A DNA stretch of 64,000 nucleotides from CBDBCK01 sp965203345 (GTDB lineage: Bacteria; Chloroflexota; Dehalococcoidia; Lucifugimonadales; Lucifugimonadaceae). This document shows, piece after piece, positions 16,397-25,703 of this stretch (position 1 is the stretch's first letter; every line of letters begins with the position of its first letter). The notes beneath the pieces are model-generated. The model was given only the letters and a program-made list of their open reading frames with translations. It ran no database searches and was not told the DNA's origin. The position numbers and the translations under genes are program-made. The stretch lies in the NCBI GenBank assembly GCA_965203345.1, contig CBDBCK010000028.1:1116001-1180000 (forward strand), in the 5' to 3' direction.

Positions 16397-18232
16397 ATGC
16401 CTGTGATAAAAGTGCTAACCGAAGCCCAAGCAGCTCGTATAGCAGCTGGAGAGGTGATAGAACGTCCTGTTTCGGTCATAAAAGAACTATTGGAAAACTC
16501 CCTTGACTCGGGAGCGGACACCATATCAATTGATATAAGAGGTGGGGGCAGCGAATCCATAGTCGTGGCGGACAATGGATGTGGTATGTCCCGTGAGGAC
16601 TTACCTCTAGCATTTCTTCGTTTCAGTACTAGCAAAATAGAAGACGACTCAGATCTAGTATCCATAAGTACGCTGGGTTTTAGAGGAGAGGCGCTTCCAT
16701 CCATAGCTTCCGTGTCCGAAGTAGAAGTATTCACCCGGACTCATAACAGCGAGAGGGGCAGCAGATACCTAGCTCAATATGGAACTGATCCAATATTGGA
16801 AGAGGCTGGGGCCAGTCCAGGGACTTTGATCAAAGTGTCTAACCTGTTCAAGAATGTACCCGTTCGCCGTAAGTTTTTGTCTTCAAATGCCGCGGAAACA
16901 GGGCGTATACAGCGACTTATATCGGAGATGACTCTTGTAAATCCATGTGTAACGTTTGCGCTTGTCGTAGACGGCAAAAGACGTTTACATTCGAGATCAT
17001 CCAATGACAAACGATCGGCGTTTGCTGCCGTTTATGGTCGCGATCTTTCTAAAAAGATGCTGGAATTGGACCCAGCAAGCGATGCTTCGTTCCGCGTAGA
17101 AGGTCTTATCAGTCCTCCGGAGGTTACTCGCAAAACGCGCTCTTATATGACTGTCTCAGTTAACGGTAGGCTTGTGAAAAACAAACGCATATTCTATGCT
17201 ATACGCGAAGCATACCGCAGTTATATACCTGAATCAGTGCACCCTATAGCCGTCTTGGACTTGACTATTCCTCATTTTGATGTGGATGTGAATGTACATC
17301 CCTCAAAACAGGACATAAAATTTTTGCGGGAGGATCTCATAGTTTCCTCTGTGCTTATAGGCTTACGGAAAACTCTTGAAAAAGATTCTCCGACTCCAGG
17401 TTTAAAAAACTACTATGGGCCGCGGTCTTCGTTGAGTACCGCACTCCCAACAGAACGGTTAAACCACTGGTCAATGAACCTTCATTCGCCAGCGGTCCTT
17501 TCAGGAACGGATTCTGAACTGAGCATGTCCCCAAAAGACAGAATGGCAGTTAGTTATCCTCCCTCGCTTGATACCTTAGAATCTATACAAAAGCTACCAG
17601 GTAAAGAACCACCGAAGCAGCATTCAAAAGAACACAAGCTTCACCGCGAAATATTGCCTGCTCTTAGGATAATAGGCCAAGCAGAGTCAACTTATATAGT
17701 GGCAGAAGCCGAGGGCGGAGTTTTTCTAATAGATCAACACGCCGCACATGAACGAGTTTTGTACGAACAATTATCAGACCAGATACAGAACAGCGCAATT
17801 CAGACGCAAACACTGTTGACTCCCTTAGTCATAGAACCGCCTCGCCATTATACAGCGACTTTGGAGGAAAAGAACGAAGAACTATCCGCAGCTGGCTTCA
17901 TTATAGAGCCGTTTGGCGAAGGAACTTGGATATTACGTGAGGTCCCTTTCATGCTTGCGAGTAATAAAAAGATAGATTCTTTCACTGTTTTGAGCGATAT
18001 GCTCGATTTGATGACGGAAGACGTGAGACCTGAACCATGGATAAAAAAGCTGACAGCTTCAATGGCTTGCCATTCTTCAATCAGAGCGGGTAAAATTCTC
18101 ACTATAGATGAGAGTCTTCAGCTTATAACTCAACTAGAGAAATGTGAACAGCCTCGAACCTGTGCTCATGGACGGCCTACGATGCTGTACCTTTCAAGCA
18201 CCATGCTGGAAAGAAATTTTGGACGCCGTTGA
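16397..18232 (+). CDS. mutL: DNA mismatch repair protein MutL
   Basis: 611 residues, full length. GHKL ATPase domain: IAAGEVIERPVSVIKELLEN, DNGCGM, STSKIEDDSDL and TLGFRGEALPSIASV. The transducer domain follows with VNGRLVKNKRI and DVNVHPSKQDIKF. The C-terminal dimerisation domain carries the endonuclease signature DQHAAHERVLYEQL plus MACHSSIRAGK and the CEQPRTCAHGRPTML zinc-site motif, so this is a nicking-type MutL of a MutH-less system. mutS is not in the window. Confidence 0.96.
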   Translation: MPVIKVLTEAQAARIAAGEVIERPVSVIKELLENSLDSGADTISIDIRGGGSESIVVADNGCGMSREDLPLAFLRFSTSKIEDDSDLVSISTLGFRGEALPSIASVSEVEVFTRTHNSERGSRYLAQYGTDPILEEAGASPGTLIKVSNLFKNVPVRRKFLSSNAAETGRIQRLISEMTLVNPCVTFALVVDGKRRLHSRSSNDKRSAFAAVYGRDLSKKMLELDPASDASFRVEGLISPPEVTRKTRSYMTVSVNGRLVKNKRIFYAIREAYRSYIPESVHPIAVLDLTIPHFDVDVNVHPSKQDIKFLREDLIVSSVLIGLRKTLEKDSPTPGLKNYYGPRSSLSTALPTERLNHWSMNLHSPAVLSGTDSELSMSPKDRMAVSYPPSLDTLESIQKLPGKEPPKQHSKEHKLHREILPALRIIGQAESTYIVAEAEGGVFLIDQHAAHERVLYEQLSDQIQNSAIQTQTLLTPLVIEPPRHYTATLEEKNEELSAAGFIIEPFGEGTWILREVPFMLASNKKIDSFTVLSDMLDLMTEDVRPEPWIKKLTASMACHSSIRAGKILTIDESLQLITQLEKCEQPRTCAHGRPTMLYLSSTMLERNFGRR

Positions 18233-18275
18233 CACGCCGAGATTCTATCATTTACGGTTCTGTTCAGCTTTATTT

Positions 18276-19235
18276 ATGATGGATTCTCAAAAAAACATCC
18301 AGGTTCGCATAAAGCGAAGAGAGCTTTTGACCTTATCAGATAAGACTCATTCATATGTGTTCAGACTGTTGTTTGTTGCTTGGAAGAAAACGGCTTTATT
18401 TTTTGAAACAGTCAAATTTGAACATTCTATATTTGCCTTACCGTTCGCTGTTCTCTCTACGTTTCAAATATCAGGAGGACTTCCAGACTGGGGCAAGTTT
18501 GGTTTGGTTGTCTTGGCAATGATCGGTATGCGAACTGTAGGCATGGCGGCGAACCGGCTAATTGATATGCGGATAGACGCGATCAACCCTCGAACAGCCG
18601 GGCGAGCCTTGCCAACCGGTAGGGTAACGCAAAAGGAGGTCATGACGTATATAGCCGTATCTTTGACAGCTTACGGAATAGCAGTAGTGTTACTTAATCC
18701 CGTTGTATGGTCACTGGCTGTTATACCTGCAGTAATCATGATTCTATACCCCTATCTGAAACGTTTCACTTGGCTTGCCCATTTCGGCGTTGGCGTGATT
18801 TATCTGATAGTCCCTCCTGCGGTAGCGTTGGCTTTTACTGGTGAACTGCCTGCCGGATTCATATGGTTGGGCTTTGCAGGAATGGCCTGGGTATCTGGGT
18901 TCGATATCCTCTACGCTACTTCTGATACGTCGTTTGATAAACGGGAAGGGCTTCATTCGATTCCTGCGCGATTTAGTATTGATAAGGCGTTATGGGCGGC
19001 TCGTTCTCTGCATGCCGTGTCAGTTATCTTTATGTTTGTATCTGGATTGGCCCTTGGAGGTGGGATTTTGTACTATACGGGAGCGTTACTGGCAACCGCA
19101 CTTCTGACTTATGAAAACCTTTTAATTAAACCTTCAGACCTGTCTCGTTTGAATGTGGCTTTCTTTAATATGAACGGGATCATAGCTGTAGTGTTTTGTG
19201 TTTTTGTTTGTCTTGACTCAGTTCTGAAGATCTGA
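18276..19235 (+). CDS. mqnP: UbiA-family prenyltransferase of the futalosine menaquinone pathway (MqnP-like)
   Basis: Integral membrane enzyme that attaches the polyprenyl chain to the aromatic ring precursor of menaquinone. About 319 residues from ATG 18276 (frame open back into mutL, but that part is unlike the family). First Asp-rich motif NRLIDMRIDAINPRTAGR, second DILYATSDTSFDKREGLHS, with 7-9 hydrophobic segments. Identity as MqnP rather than 4-hydroxybenzoate transferase comes from context: ubiX, ubiD and four mqn genes follow at very short spacing. ubiX starts 3 bases after its stop. Confidence 0.9.
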   Translation: MMDSQKNIQVRIKRRELLTLSDKTHSYVFRLLFVAWKKTALFFETVKFEHSIFALPFAVLSTFQISGGLPDWGKFGLVVLAMIGMRTVGMAANRLIDMRIDAINPRTAGRALPTGRVTQKEVMTYIAVSLTAYGIAVVLLNPVVWSLAVIPAVIMILYPYLKRFTWLAHFGVGVIYLIVPPAVALAFTGELPAGFIWLGFAGMAWVSGFDILYATSDTSFDKREGLHSIPARFSIDKALWAARSLHAVSVIFMFVSGLALGGGILYYTGALLATALLTYENLLIKPSDLSRLNVAFFNMNGIIAVVFCVFVCLDSVLKI

Positions 19236-19237
19236 AC

Positions 19238-19870
19238 ATGAGTTCCCTGTTTATCCTTGCAATAACTGGAGCAAGCGGAGCTATCTATGCGAAGTGTACT
19301 TTACGAGGCATCTTGAACTTAGGACATGATGTTGCCTGCGTGATATCCCCTGCTGGGAAACGAGTACTGGAGATAGAAGAGGGACTAAACCTGTCAGGCA
19401 ACACCACTAGTGATCAAGCTTTGATATTGAATTGGTGTGATAAGCCGGAAACCAGAGGAACCCTTGAGCTTTTTCACGAGGAAGATGTAGCAGCGAAGAT
19501 AGCTAGCGGGTCTTGCAGGTCAGAGGGTATGATTGTTGTGCCTTGTTCTGGTGGCACTCTAGCCCGGGTAGCTCATGGAATCTCAGGGGGGCTTATAGAA
19601 CGTTCCGCAGAAGTATGTCTTAAGGAGAGACGAAAACTCATCTTAGTTCTAAGGGAAACCCCAATCAGTCTCGTTTACATCCGTAACATGCAAGCGGCAG
19701 CGGAGGCCGGAGCGACTATTCTCCCTGCAGCTCCTGGCTTTTACCATCATCCAAAAACTATTGAAGATTTGGCGGATACTATAGCCGGAAGAACCATGGA
19801 CGCATTGGGGTTACAGACGCCTCTTGTGCAACGATGGAGAGGCGTAAATCCAGAAAATGAGAATGAATAA
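19238..19870 (+). CDS. ubiX: Flavin prenyltransferase UbiX
   Basis: Makes prenylated FMN, the cofactor of UbiD decarboxylases. 210 residues, normal size. Start LFILAITGASGAIYAK is the family FMN-binding loop; VVPCSGGTLARVAHGISGGLIERSAEVCLKE and LVLRETPISLVYIRNMQ are the other FMN and dimethylallyl-phosphate motifs. It lies between mqnP and ubiD with its stop overlapping the ubiD ATG, so its product probably supplies cofactor to that neighbour. Confidence 0.95.
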   Translation: MSSLFILAITGASGAIYAKCTLRGILNLGHDVACVISPAGKRVLEIEEGLNLSGNTTSDQALILNWCDKPETRGTLELFHEEDVAAKIASGSCRSEGMIVVPCSGGTLARVAHGISGGLIERSAEVCLKERRKLILVLRETPISLVYIRNMQAAAEAGATILPAAPGFYHHPKTIEDLADTIAGRTMDALGLQTPLVQRWRGVNPENENE

Positions 19871-21636
19871 TGCCATTTCACAGTATGAGGGCGTTTATAT
19901 CCGCATTAGAGAAAAAAGGGGAGCTGCATAGGGTTTCCTTCCCAGTGAGCCCTATGCTTGAGATAACTGAGATAGCTTCCAGGGCAATCACGGAAGACAA
20001 GCCAGCTTTGCTGTTTGAAAACGTAGAAGGTTCTCCCTTCCCGGTTGCAATAAACTTGCTGGGGTCCAAACGTCGTGTAGAGATCGCCTTAGGTGAACCT
20101 GCCGAAGCCATAGGCGAAAGGATGCTTGGCATAGCGGAAAACCTGCTGCCTCCGACTGCAGGAATGGTATGGCGCAATCGAAGGGAACTGTTTCGATTGT
20201 CAAACGCACGTCCTAAATATGTACGCAGAGCCCCTTTTATGCAGAACCGCATTATACCTCCTGACTTAACATATTTGCCAGTTCTGAAATGCTGGCCTGG
20301 CGATGGAGGGAAGTTTGTAACGTTACCGCTAGTAATAACTCATTCTCCGAAAAACGGTAAACCCAACATGGGAATCTATCGCATGCAAGTTTTTGATAAA
20401 GATACTACAGGTATGCATATGCAAATACAGAAAGGCGGGAGCTTTCATCAAGTGCAGGCCGAGCGTATGAATAAAGGGCTTCCCTGTGCAGTCGCCATAG
20501 GTGCAGACCCTGCCTTGACTCTTAGCGCGATATCGGCACTGCCCGAAGACGTAAATGAAATAGCGTTTGCCGGCTATCTTAGAGGCTCACGCTCACGAAT
20601 TCACCGTTTAGGTGAGAGTCTGATAGCTCCTTCGGAAGCTGAGTTCATATTAGAGGGGGTAATTCCTACAAACAGTACACACTTAGAAGGCCCTTTTGGT
20701 GATCATTTTGGCCACTATTCAGAGGCTGCCCTCTTTCCCATATTCAAGATACACCGCATATGGCACAGACAAAATCCTATATATGCAGCGACCGTCGTAG
20801 GGAAACCACCAATGGAAGACAGATTTATGGGCGACGCAACACAAATGATCGCCGGTCCACTAATACGCTTGCTAAAAAAGGAAATTCGCGACATCTGGGC
20901 TTATTATGAGGCAGGTTTTCATAACCTATTGGTTGCGGCGATAGACCAAAGATACACACGTGAAGCTATAAAGACGGCACTTGGGATTATGGGGGAGGGG
21001 CAGCTCTCTTTGACAAAGGTTCTAATCCTGGTTGATTCTGATGTCAAGCCCAGAGATTTCAATGAAGTGATGCATGCTGTATGCAGAAATTTCAGATCCG
21101 AGAGAGATTTCAGACTGATAGCCAGGACATCTCAGGACACCCTCGATTTCACAGGTGAAGCCATGCACTTAGGGTCGAAGATGATTATTGATGCGACACG
21201 CAGTGAAGATCAGTCTAGTACCGATGCAGCTGAAGTAGAAGGACAATCGCTTTTCCGATCAGATTTGCCTGAATCCGTGGAAGATTTCAGGGTTATAGGA
21301 GGTCGTTTACTTTTTGTCAAAACCAACTCGGGCGGACGTCGTCTAGTACAAGATATAGTGACCGATCCTAATCTTAGACATCTTAAAATAGCAGCAGTGC
21401 TGTCTTCCGATGTAGATATACATAATGACATACAATTATTATGGGGGCTTTTCACTAGGTTTGACTGTGCTAGAGACGTGATTTTCACAAACGCATGTTT
21501 CAAAGGCATATCACCCGAATATTCAGGTGTCATGGGCATAGATGCAACTTGGAAGAAAGGTTACCCTAAACCTCTGGAAATGGACCCGACAATAGTAAAG
21601 AAAGTGGATTTGAATTGGTCGCGTTACTGGAAATAG
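19870..21636 (+). CDS. ubiD: UbiD-family decarboxylase (menaquinone branch, MqnL-like)
   Basis: prFMN-dependent decarboxylase, 588 residues, usual length for long UbiD proteins. It should remove the ring carboxylate of the prenylated naphthoate in the futalosine route. Visible: N-terminal RAFISALEKKGELHRV, metal/prFMN region NMGIYRMQVFDKDTTGMHMQ, IAFAGYLRG, the Glu-containing catalytic stretch LEGPFGDHFGHYS, and VVGKPPMEDRFMGDAT. C-terminal domain with ATWKKGYPKP. Starts on the ubiX stop; its end overlaps the TTG of mqnE by 22 bases. Confidence 0.93.
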   Translation: MPFHSMRAFISALEKKGELHRVSFPVSPMLEITEIASRAITEDKPALLFENVEGSPFPVAINLLGSKRRVEIALGEPAEAIGERMLGIAENLLPPTAGMVWRNRRELFRLSNARPKYVRRAPFMQNRIIPPDLTYLPVLKCWPGDGGKFVTLPLVITHSPKNGKPNMGIYRMQVFDKDTTGMHMQIQKGGSFHQVQAERMNKGLPCAVAIGADPALTLSAISALPEDVNEIAFAGYLRGSRSRIHRLGESLIAPSEAEFILEGVIPTNSTHLEGPFGDHFGHYSEAALFPIFKIHRIWHRQNPIYAATVVGKPPMEDRFMGDATQMIAGPLIRLLKKEIRDIWAYYEAGFHNLLVAAIDQRYTREAIKTALGIMGEGQLSLTKVLILVDSDVKPRDFNEVMHAVCRNFRSERDFRLIARTSQDTLDFTGEAMHLGSKMIIDATRSEDQSSTDAAEVEGQSLFRSDLPESVEDFRVIGGRLLFVKTNSGGRRLVQDIVTDPNLRHLKIAAVLSSDVDIHNDIQLLWGLFTRFDCARDVIFTNACFKGISPEYSGVMGIDATWKKGYPKPLEMDPTIVKKVDLNWSRYWK

Positions 21637-22724
21637 AAGAGCCTGAAATAGAGATAATTGACAAGTCTTTACTCCCTATCTGGAACAAAATCCTTCAAGG
21701 CAAAAGGCTTTCTTGTGATGACGGAGTAAAAATTATGGCAACCAATGATTTCATCGCAGTAGGGCGGATGGCAGATTGGGCAAAACGGAAATGTACCGAA
21801 GATAAAGTTTTTTTTGTTCTGAACTGCCACATAAACCCTACCAATATATGTGTCTTATCATGCAAGTTCTGCGATTTTGCGAAAAAACAAGGACAAAAAG
21901 GTGCTTATGAGATGTCGATTGAGCAGATTCTAAGCCAGATAAACCACGATATGCGTGAGGTTCATATAGTCGGAGGCCACCACCCCACCTGGCCATTTGA
22001 ATATTATGTTGATATGGTGTCTGCCATAAAGCAGAGTTTTCCAGAAATCCAGGTGAAGGCTTTCACCGCGTCCGAGATAGATTATTTTCATCGGCGGTGG
22101 AAGGTGCCTCCGGAACGTTCTCTACAAATATTGAAGGATGCCGGCTTGGACTCTATGCCAGGTGGTGGCGCGGAGGTGTTCTCTTCAAGGGTTCATAAGT
22201 TACTTCTTCCCGGCAAGGCTAACGCTTCTCGCTGGATAGAAATACACCGAACAGCTCATCAGTTGGGCATAAACTCGAACTGCACTCTACTTTACGGGCA
22301 TGTAGAAACGCTAGAGGAACGGGCGGAACATCTGATAATTTTAAGAGAACTCCAAGATGAAACCGAGGGGTTTTTGGCGTTTATTCCTCTTGAGTACCAA
22401 GTCGGATATACCAAGCTGAGAGCTCGTGGGGCTTCACCATTTGAAGACCTGAAAATGATAGCGGCTGCCCGACTTCTTCTCGACAACATTAAGTACATAA
22501 AGAGCTACTGGGTGATGCTTGGAGAAGCTACCGCCTCAATAGGGTTAAATTTCGGAGCGAACGACCTTGATGGTACCATAGCCAAAGAGCGGATAGCGCA
22601 CGCGGCTCTAGCTGACTCACCTGCTGGAAGGACACGCCGAGCAATGGTGGAGTCTATAAAGGATGCCGGACGTATGCCTGTTGAACGTGATGCCTTGTAT
22701 AACGTAGTGAAAGTCTATGAATAA
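21615..22724 (+). CDS. mqnE: Aminofutalosine synthase (radical SAM)
   Basis: Radical SAM enzyme that joins SAM's adenosyl moiety to the chorismate-derived enolpyruvyl benzoate. 369 residues from a TTG overlapping ubiD. The iron-sulfur motif is CVLSCKFCDFA in the context LNCHINPTNIC, which separates MqnE from the related MqnC (NYTNIC, CAFYR) encoded 0.8 kb downstream. Further signatures: EVHIVGGHHPTWPF, SMPGGGAEVFSSRVH, HRTAHQLGINSNCTLLYGHVE and FIPLEYQ. Product would be 6-amino-6-deoxyfutalosine. Confidence 0.92.
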   Translation: MVALLEIEEPEIEIIDKSLLPIWNKILQGKRLSCDDGVKIMATNDFIAVGRMADWAKRKCTEDKVFFVLNCHINPTNICVLSCKFCDFAKKQGQKGAYEMSIEQILSQINHDMREVHIVGGHHPTWPFEYYVDMVSAIKQSFPEIQVKAFTASEIDYFHRRWKVPPERSLQILKDAGLDSMPGGGAEVFSSRVHKLLLPGKANASRWIEIHRTAHQLGINSNCTLLYGHVETLEERAEHLIILRELQDETEGFLAFIPLEYQVGYTKLRARGASPFEDLKMIAAARLLLDNIKYIKSYWVMLGEATASIGLNFGANDLDGTIAKERIAHAALADSPAGRTRRAMVESIKDAGRMPVERDALYNVVKVYE

Positions 22725-22753
22725 CGTCAAAAGGCGTTTATCTCTTTTATCAC

Positions 22754-23512
22754 ATGGTTGAACGTCTTCGCGTCGGACATATGACGTATCTAAATAGCTC
22801 CGTGTTCTATTGGAGCCTCCCTCGGAGTAAGTTTGATTGGCTTCCAATGCCTCCAAGTCAAATGGCGCAAGCCATGCAACTTGGCAAGATTGATGTGGCA
22901 CCATTACCTACAGCCGCTGTGTTTGAAATGGAGAACTCATTGAAGCGAGTGCGCAACCTTTGCGTGGGTGTTAAATATTTGGCGCGAAGCGTGATACTGT
23001 TTTCCAACGTTCCAGTTGAAGAATTGAACGGTAAACGTATAGGAATCACTTCACAGACTACCACGTCTATTCAGTTGCTGAGAGTCTTAATGCGTGATTT
23101 TTGGCAAAACCAGCAAGTAGAATATGTTCCCTTAGGACGAGAGAGCGAGGCTGTTCTCATGATAGGTGACGACGCCTTGAAAAAACTATATGGAAACAAT
23201 ATCTACCCATTCTACTATGACTTAGGCGAAGCTTGGAAAAATATGACCGGTTTGTCTTTTATCTTTGCTCTATGGGTCATAAAATCAAGCATCCCTTCCA
23301 AGATTTCTTCTCAGTTTGCGGATAGCTTAGAAACTGCTGTGACAGAGGGTTTGAGAAATCTGCCAACTATAGCTGAAACTGCTCAAATAAGTGGTATGGC
23401 CCCTTCGGATGTCGAAATTTATCTCTCTGGTTTTATATACTTTCTGGGCGAGGCTGAAGAACGCTCTATTGAGAATTTCAAAGCCCGTATACAGACCATC
23501 AGCGTTTATTAG
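22754..23512 (+). CDS. mqnA: Chorismate dehydratase
   Basis: Entry enzyme of the futalosine pathway: dehydrates chorismate to 3-enolpyruvylbenzoate. 252 residues, periplasmic-binding-protein-like fold without a signal peptide. Family start VGHMTYLNSSVFYW, then LPTAAVFEMENS, RSVILFSNVPVEELNGKRIGITSQTTTS (substrate-binding Ser/Thr loop), MIGDDALKKLY and FYYDLGEAWKNMTGLSFIFALW. Sits between the two radical SAM genes with 29- and 32-base gaps. The upstream aro operon makes its substrate. Confidence 0.94.
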   Translation: MVERLRVGHMTYLNSSVFYWSLPRSKFDWLPMPPSQMAQAMQLGKIDVAPLPTAAVFEMENSLKRVRNLCVGVKYLARSVILFSNVPVEELNGKRIGITSQTTTSIQLLRVLMRDFWQNQQVEYVPLGRESEAVLMIGDDALKKLYGNNIYPFYYDLGEAWKNMTGLSFIFALWVIKSSIPSKISSQFADSLETAVTEGLRNLPTIAETAQISGMAPSDVEIYLSGFIYFLGEAEERSIENFKARIQTISVY

Positions 23513-23544
23513 GAACATTATATGCGCGGTACGAAAGGGATTTC

Positions 23545-24675
23545 GTGAACCATATCAAGGCTATAAAGAAGAAAATTGCACGCGATGAAAGACTAACATC
23601 AGTTGACGGTTCTTTTCTTATGGAGCAAGCAGAGCTCTTGGAGCTGGCTCCACTTGCGAGCACAGTGCGAGAGAAACTAAACACGGGCCGACTAGTTACT
23701 TATGTAGTGGATACGAATCTAAACTATACAAACATCTGTGACGCCTATTGTTCCTTCTGTGCTTTCTACCGCACTGACCCCGAAGACCCTTCAGCTTACA
23801 CGTATTCGGTAGAAGAAATTATGGAGAAGATAACCAAAACCGATGCCATAGGCGTTACTACAGTTCTTATGCAGGGAGGACTGAACAATACTTTGCCGTT
23901 GAGCTACTACACCAAGATGGTTTTTGAGTGTCGAAGACGTTTTCCAAATGTTACTCCCCATTTTTGGTCTGCACCTGAGATATCTAAAATGGCCCAAGTG
24001 TCGAATTTGACCATCAGAGAGGTCCTGCAGGCTCTATGGGACGCCGGACAACGAACGATACCCGGAGGTGGATCTGAGATACTTTCCAACAGAGTCAAGC
24101 AGCAAGTTTCCAGATTCGCTCCGAAAGATACTTGGGAGGAATGGGCCTTCGTCCATAAAACAGCGCATGAAATCGGCTTTTTGACCACTGCTACTATGAT
24201 GTACGGTCATTTGGAAAATAACGAGGATATCGTCGAAACACTCATACATATAAGAGACGTACAAGATCAGGCATCATCATTCCCCGGCGGATTCACGGCT
24301 TTCATACCTTGGTCTTATAAACGTAGCAATACGGCTTTGGCAAAGAAAGTTGCGGCGGAAGCCGGCCCGAACCGTTATTTGAGAATCATCGCTGTTTCTC
24401 GCCTTCTTCTGGACAACGTACAGCATATTCAAGCATCATGGTTTTCCGAAGGCAAAAAAACGGGCCAAATCGCTCTCCACTTTGGCGCAGACGACTTCGG
24501 AGGAACTCTGTTTGACGAAAACGTGATGCTTGCCGCAGGTTTTTACAATAGAACTACAGAGAGAGATTTGCGCGACTTGATATGGGAGTCGGGGTTTATC
24601 CCTGCACAACGGCGCACTAACTACGATATCGAACGCGTATTCGTTGCTCCACCTCAAGAGCCAGCCACTGTATAA
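23545..24675 (+). CDS. mqnC: Cyclic dehypoxanthine futalosine synthase (radical SAM)
   Basis: Radical SAM cyclase forming the spiro intermediate from dehypoxanthine futalosine. 376 residues from a GTG at 23545. The cluster motif CDAYCSFCAFYR within VVDTNLNYTNIC is the MqnC form. Also VLMQGGLNNTLPLSYYTKMV, SAPEISKMA, AGQRTIPGGGSEILSNRV, HKTAHEIGFLTTATMMYGHLE and FIPWSYKRSNTAL. mqnD starts 3 bases after its stop. Paralogue of the mqnE product two genes upstream. Confidence 0.94.
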   Translation: MNHIKAIKKKIARDERLTSVDGSFLMEQAELLELAPLASTVREKLNTGRLVTYVVDTNLNYTNICDAYCSFCAFYRTDPEDPSAYTYSVEEIMEKITKTDAIGVTTVLMQGGLNNTLPLSYYTKMVFECRRRFPNVTPHFWSAPEISKMAQVSNLTIREVLQALWDAGQRTIPGGGSEILSNRVKQQVSRFAPKDTWEEWAFVHKTAHEIGFLTTATMMYGHLENNEDIVETLIHIRDVQDQASSFPGGFTAFIPWSYKRSNTALAKKVAAEAGPNRYLRIIAVSRLLLDNVQHIQASWFSEGKKTGQIALHFGADDFGGTLFDENVMLAAGFYNRTTERDLRDLIWESGFIPAQRRTNYDIERVFVAPPQEPATV

Positions 24676-24678
24676 GGG

Positions 24679-25539
24679 ATGACAGTACAAGCTCATAAAT
24701 CCATAACTTTCGGCCATAGTCCTGATGCTGACGATGCTTTTATGTTCTACGGTCTGGCCTCAGGAAACGTCCAGATACCAAACATTGAAATAAAGCACGA
24801 GATGCGTGATATCCAGTCTCTTAACCACCTAGCATCAATCGGGAAGTTAGAGGTTACCGCAATATCTGCAGCTCATTACCCTGCAGTCTCGCATCTATAT
24901 CGGATAATGTCTTGCGGTTCGTCAGTAGGACGGCAGTACGGACCAGTGATAGTATCATCCCTCCCTATAAAGGAATCTGAATTAGAAGGAGCCGTAATTG
25001 CCGTGCCAGGACGGCATACTACCTCATGGATGCTTTACAGGTTGTTCGCTCCAAAGTTTGGATCTGCTCTCTTTCTCAATTTTGACGACGTGGAAGATGC
25101 AGTACGCCAAGGAGACGCGGATGCCGGTATACTGCTTCACGAAGGCCAAATACTTTATCAAGAAAGGGGGCTTCATCTCGTCTTGGAACTTGGTCAGAGG
25201 TGGTTTGATTCCACGAATTTACCCATACCTCTTGGGCTTGACCTAGTGAGCAGGAGGCTTGACGTAGATACAGCACAAGCCGCTGTAAATGCTCTCGCCG
25301 CCAGTATTCGCTATGCCCGTCAGCAAGAAGACGAAGCTCTGGACTACGCTTTAGAATTTGGCCGTGGGGTGAAAAAAGAGGATGCCCGCCGTTTTGTGCG
25401 AATGTACGTGAACGATGATACTCAAGACTTGGGAGAGGAGGGAATAGAAGCCCTTCAAACTCTTTATTCTATGGCGAAAGACGCCTCAATATTAAATTTT
25501 GTCCCGACAATTGACATAATCCAATCGGACACCGTTTAG
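24679..25539 (+). CDS. mqnD: 1,4-dihydroxy-6-naphthoate synthase
   Basis: Converts cyclic dehypoxanthine futalosine to 1,4-dihydroxy-6-naphthoate. 286 residues, binding-protein fold. Family start ITFGHSPDADDAFMFYGLA, then TAISAAHYPAVSHLYRIMSCGSSVGRQYGPVIVS, PGRHTTSWMLYRLFAP, DADAGILLHEGQILY and LPIPLGLDLVSRRLD. Last gene of the cluster. No mqnB (futalosine hydrolase) or aminofutalosine nucleosidase is seen here, so that step must be encoded elsewhere. Confidence 0.94.
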   Translation: MTVQAHKSITFGHSPDADDAFMFYGLASGNVQIPNIEIKHEMRDIQSLNHLASIGKLEVTAISAAHYPAVSHLYRIMSCGSSVGRQYGPVIVSSLPIKESELEGAVIAVPGRHTTSWMLYRLFAPKFGSALFLNFDDVEDAVRQGDADAGILLHEGQILYQERGLHLVLELGQRWFDSTNLPIPLGLDLVSRRLDVDTAQAAVNALAASIRYARQQEDEALDYALEFGRGVKKEDARRFVRMYVNDDTQDLGEEGIEALQTLYSMAKDASILNFVPTIDIIQSDTV

Positions 25540-25540
25540 A

Positions 25541-25631
25541 CTGTTTGCTCATACAATAAAGTCTAAATATCACTATTACGCTTCGGCTGACATTCTTGCG
25601 TGAATTTTGAAATCAACTTTTGAGCAAACAG
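25541..25631. repeat. 11-bp perfect inverted repeat, 69-base spacer
   Basis: CTGTTTGCTCA at 25541-25551 and its exact complement TGAGCAAACAG at 25621-25631, in the gap after mqnD. The spacer holds no ORF. The arms could form a long-range hairpin ending the mqn transcript (an A-rich stretch follows on the plus strand, not T-rich), or be remnants of a small mobile element. The rest of the gap to 25703 shows nothing else clear. Confidence 0.4.
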
Positions 25632-25703
25632 AAAAAGTCAAGGAATAAATTAAGTTGCAAGGTTTGTAAATCCACCACATAATACCGATGCACTTGCTAT
25701 AAC

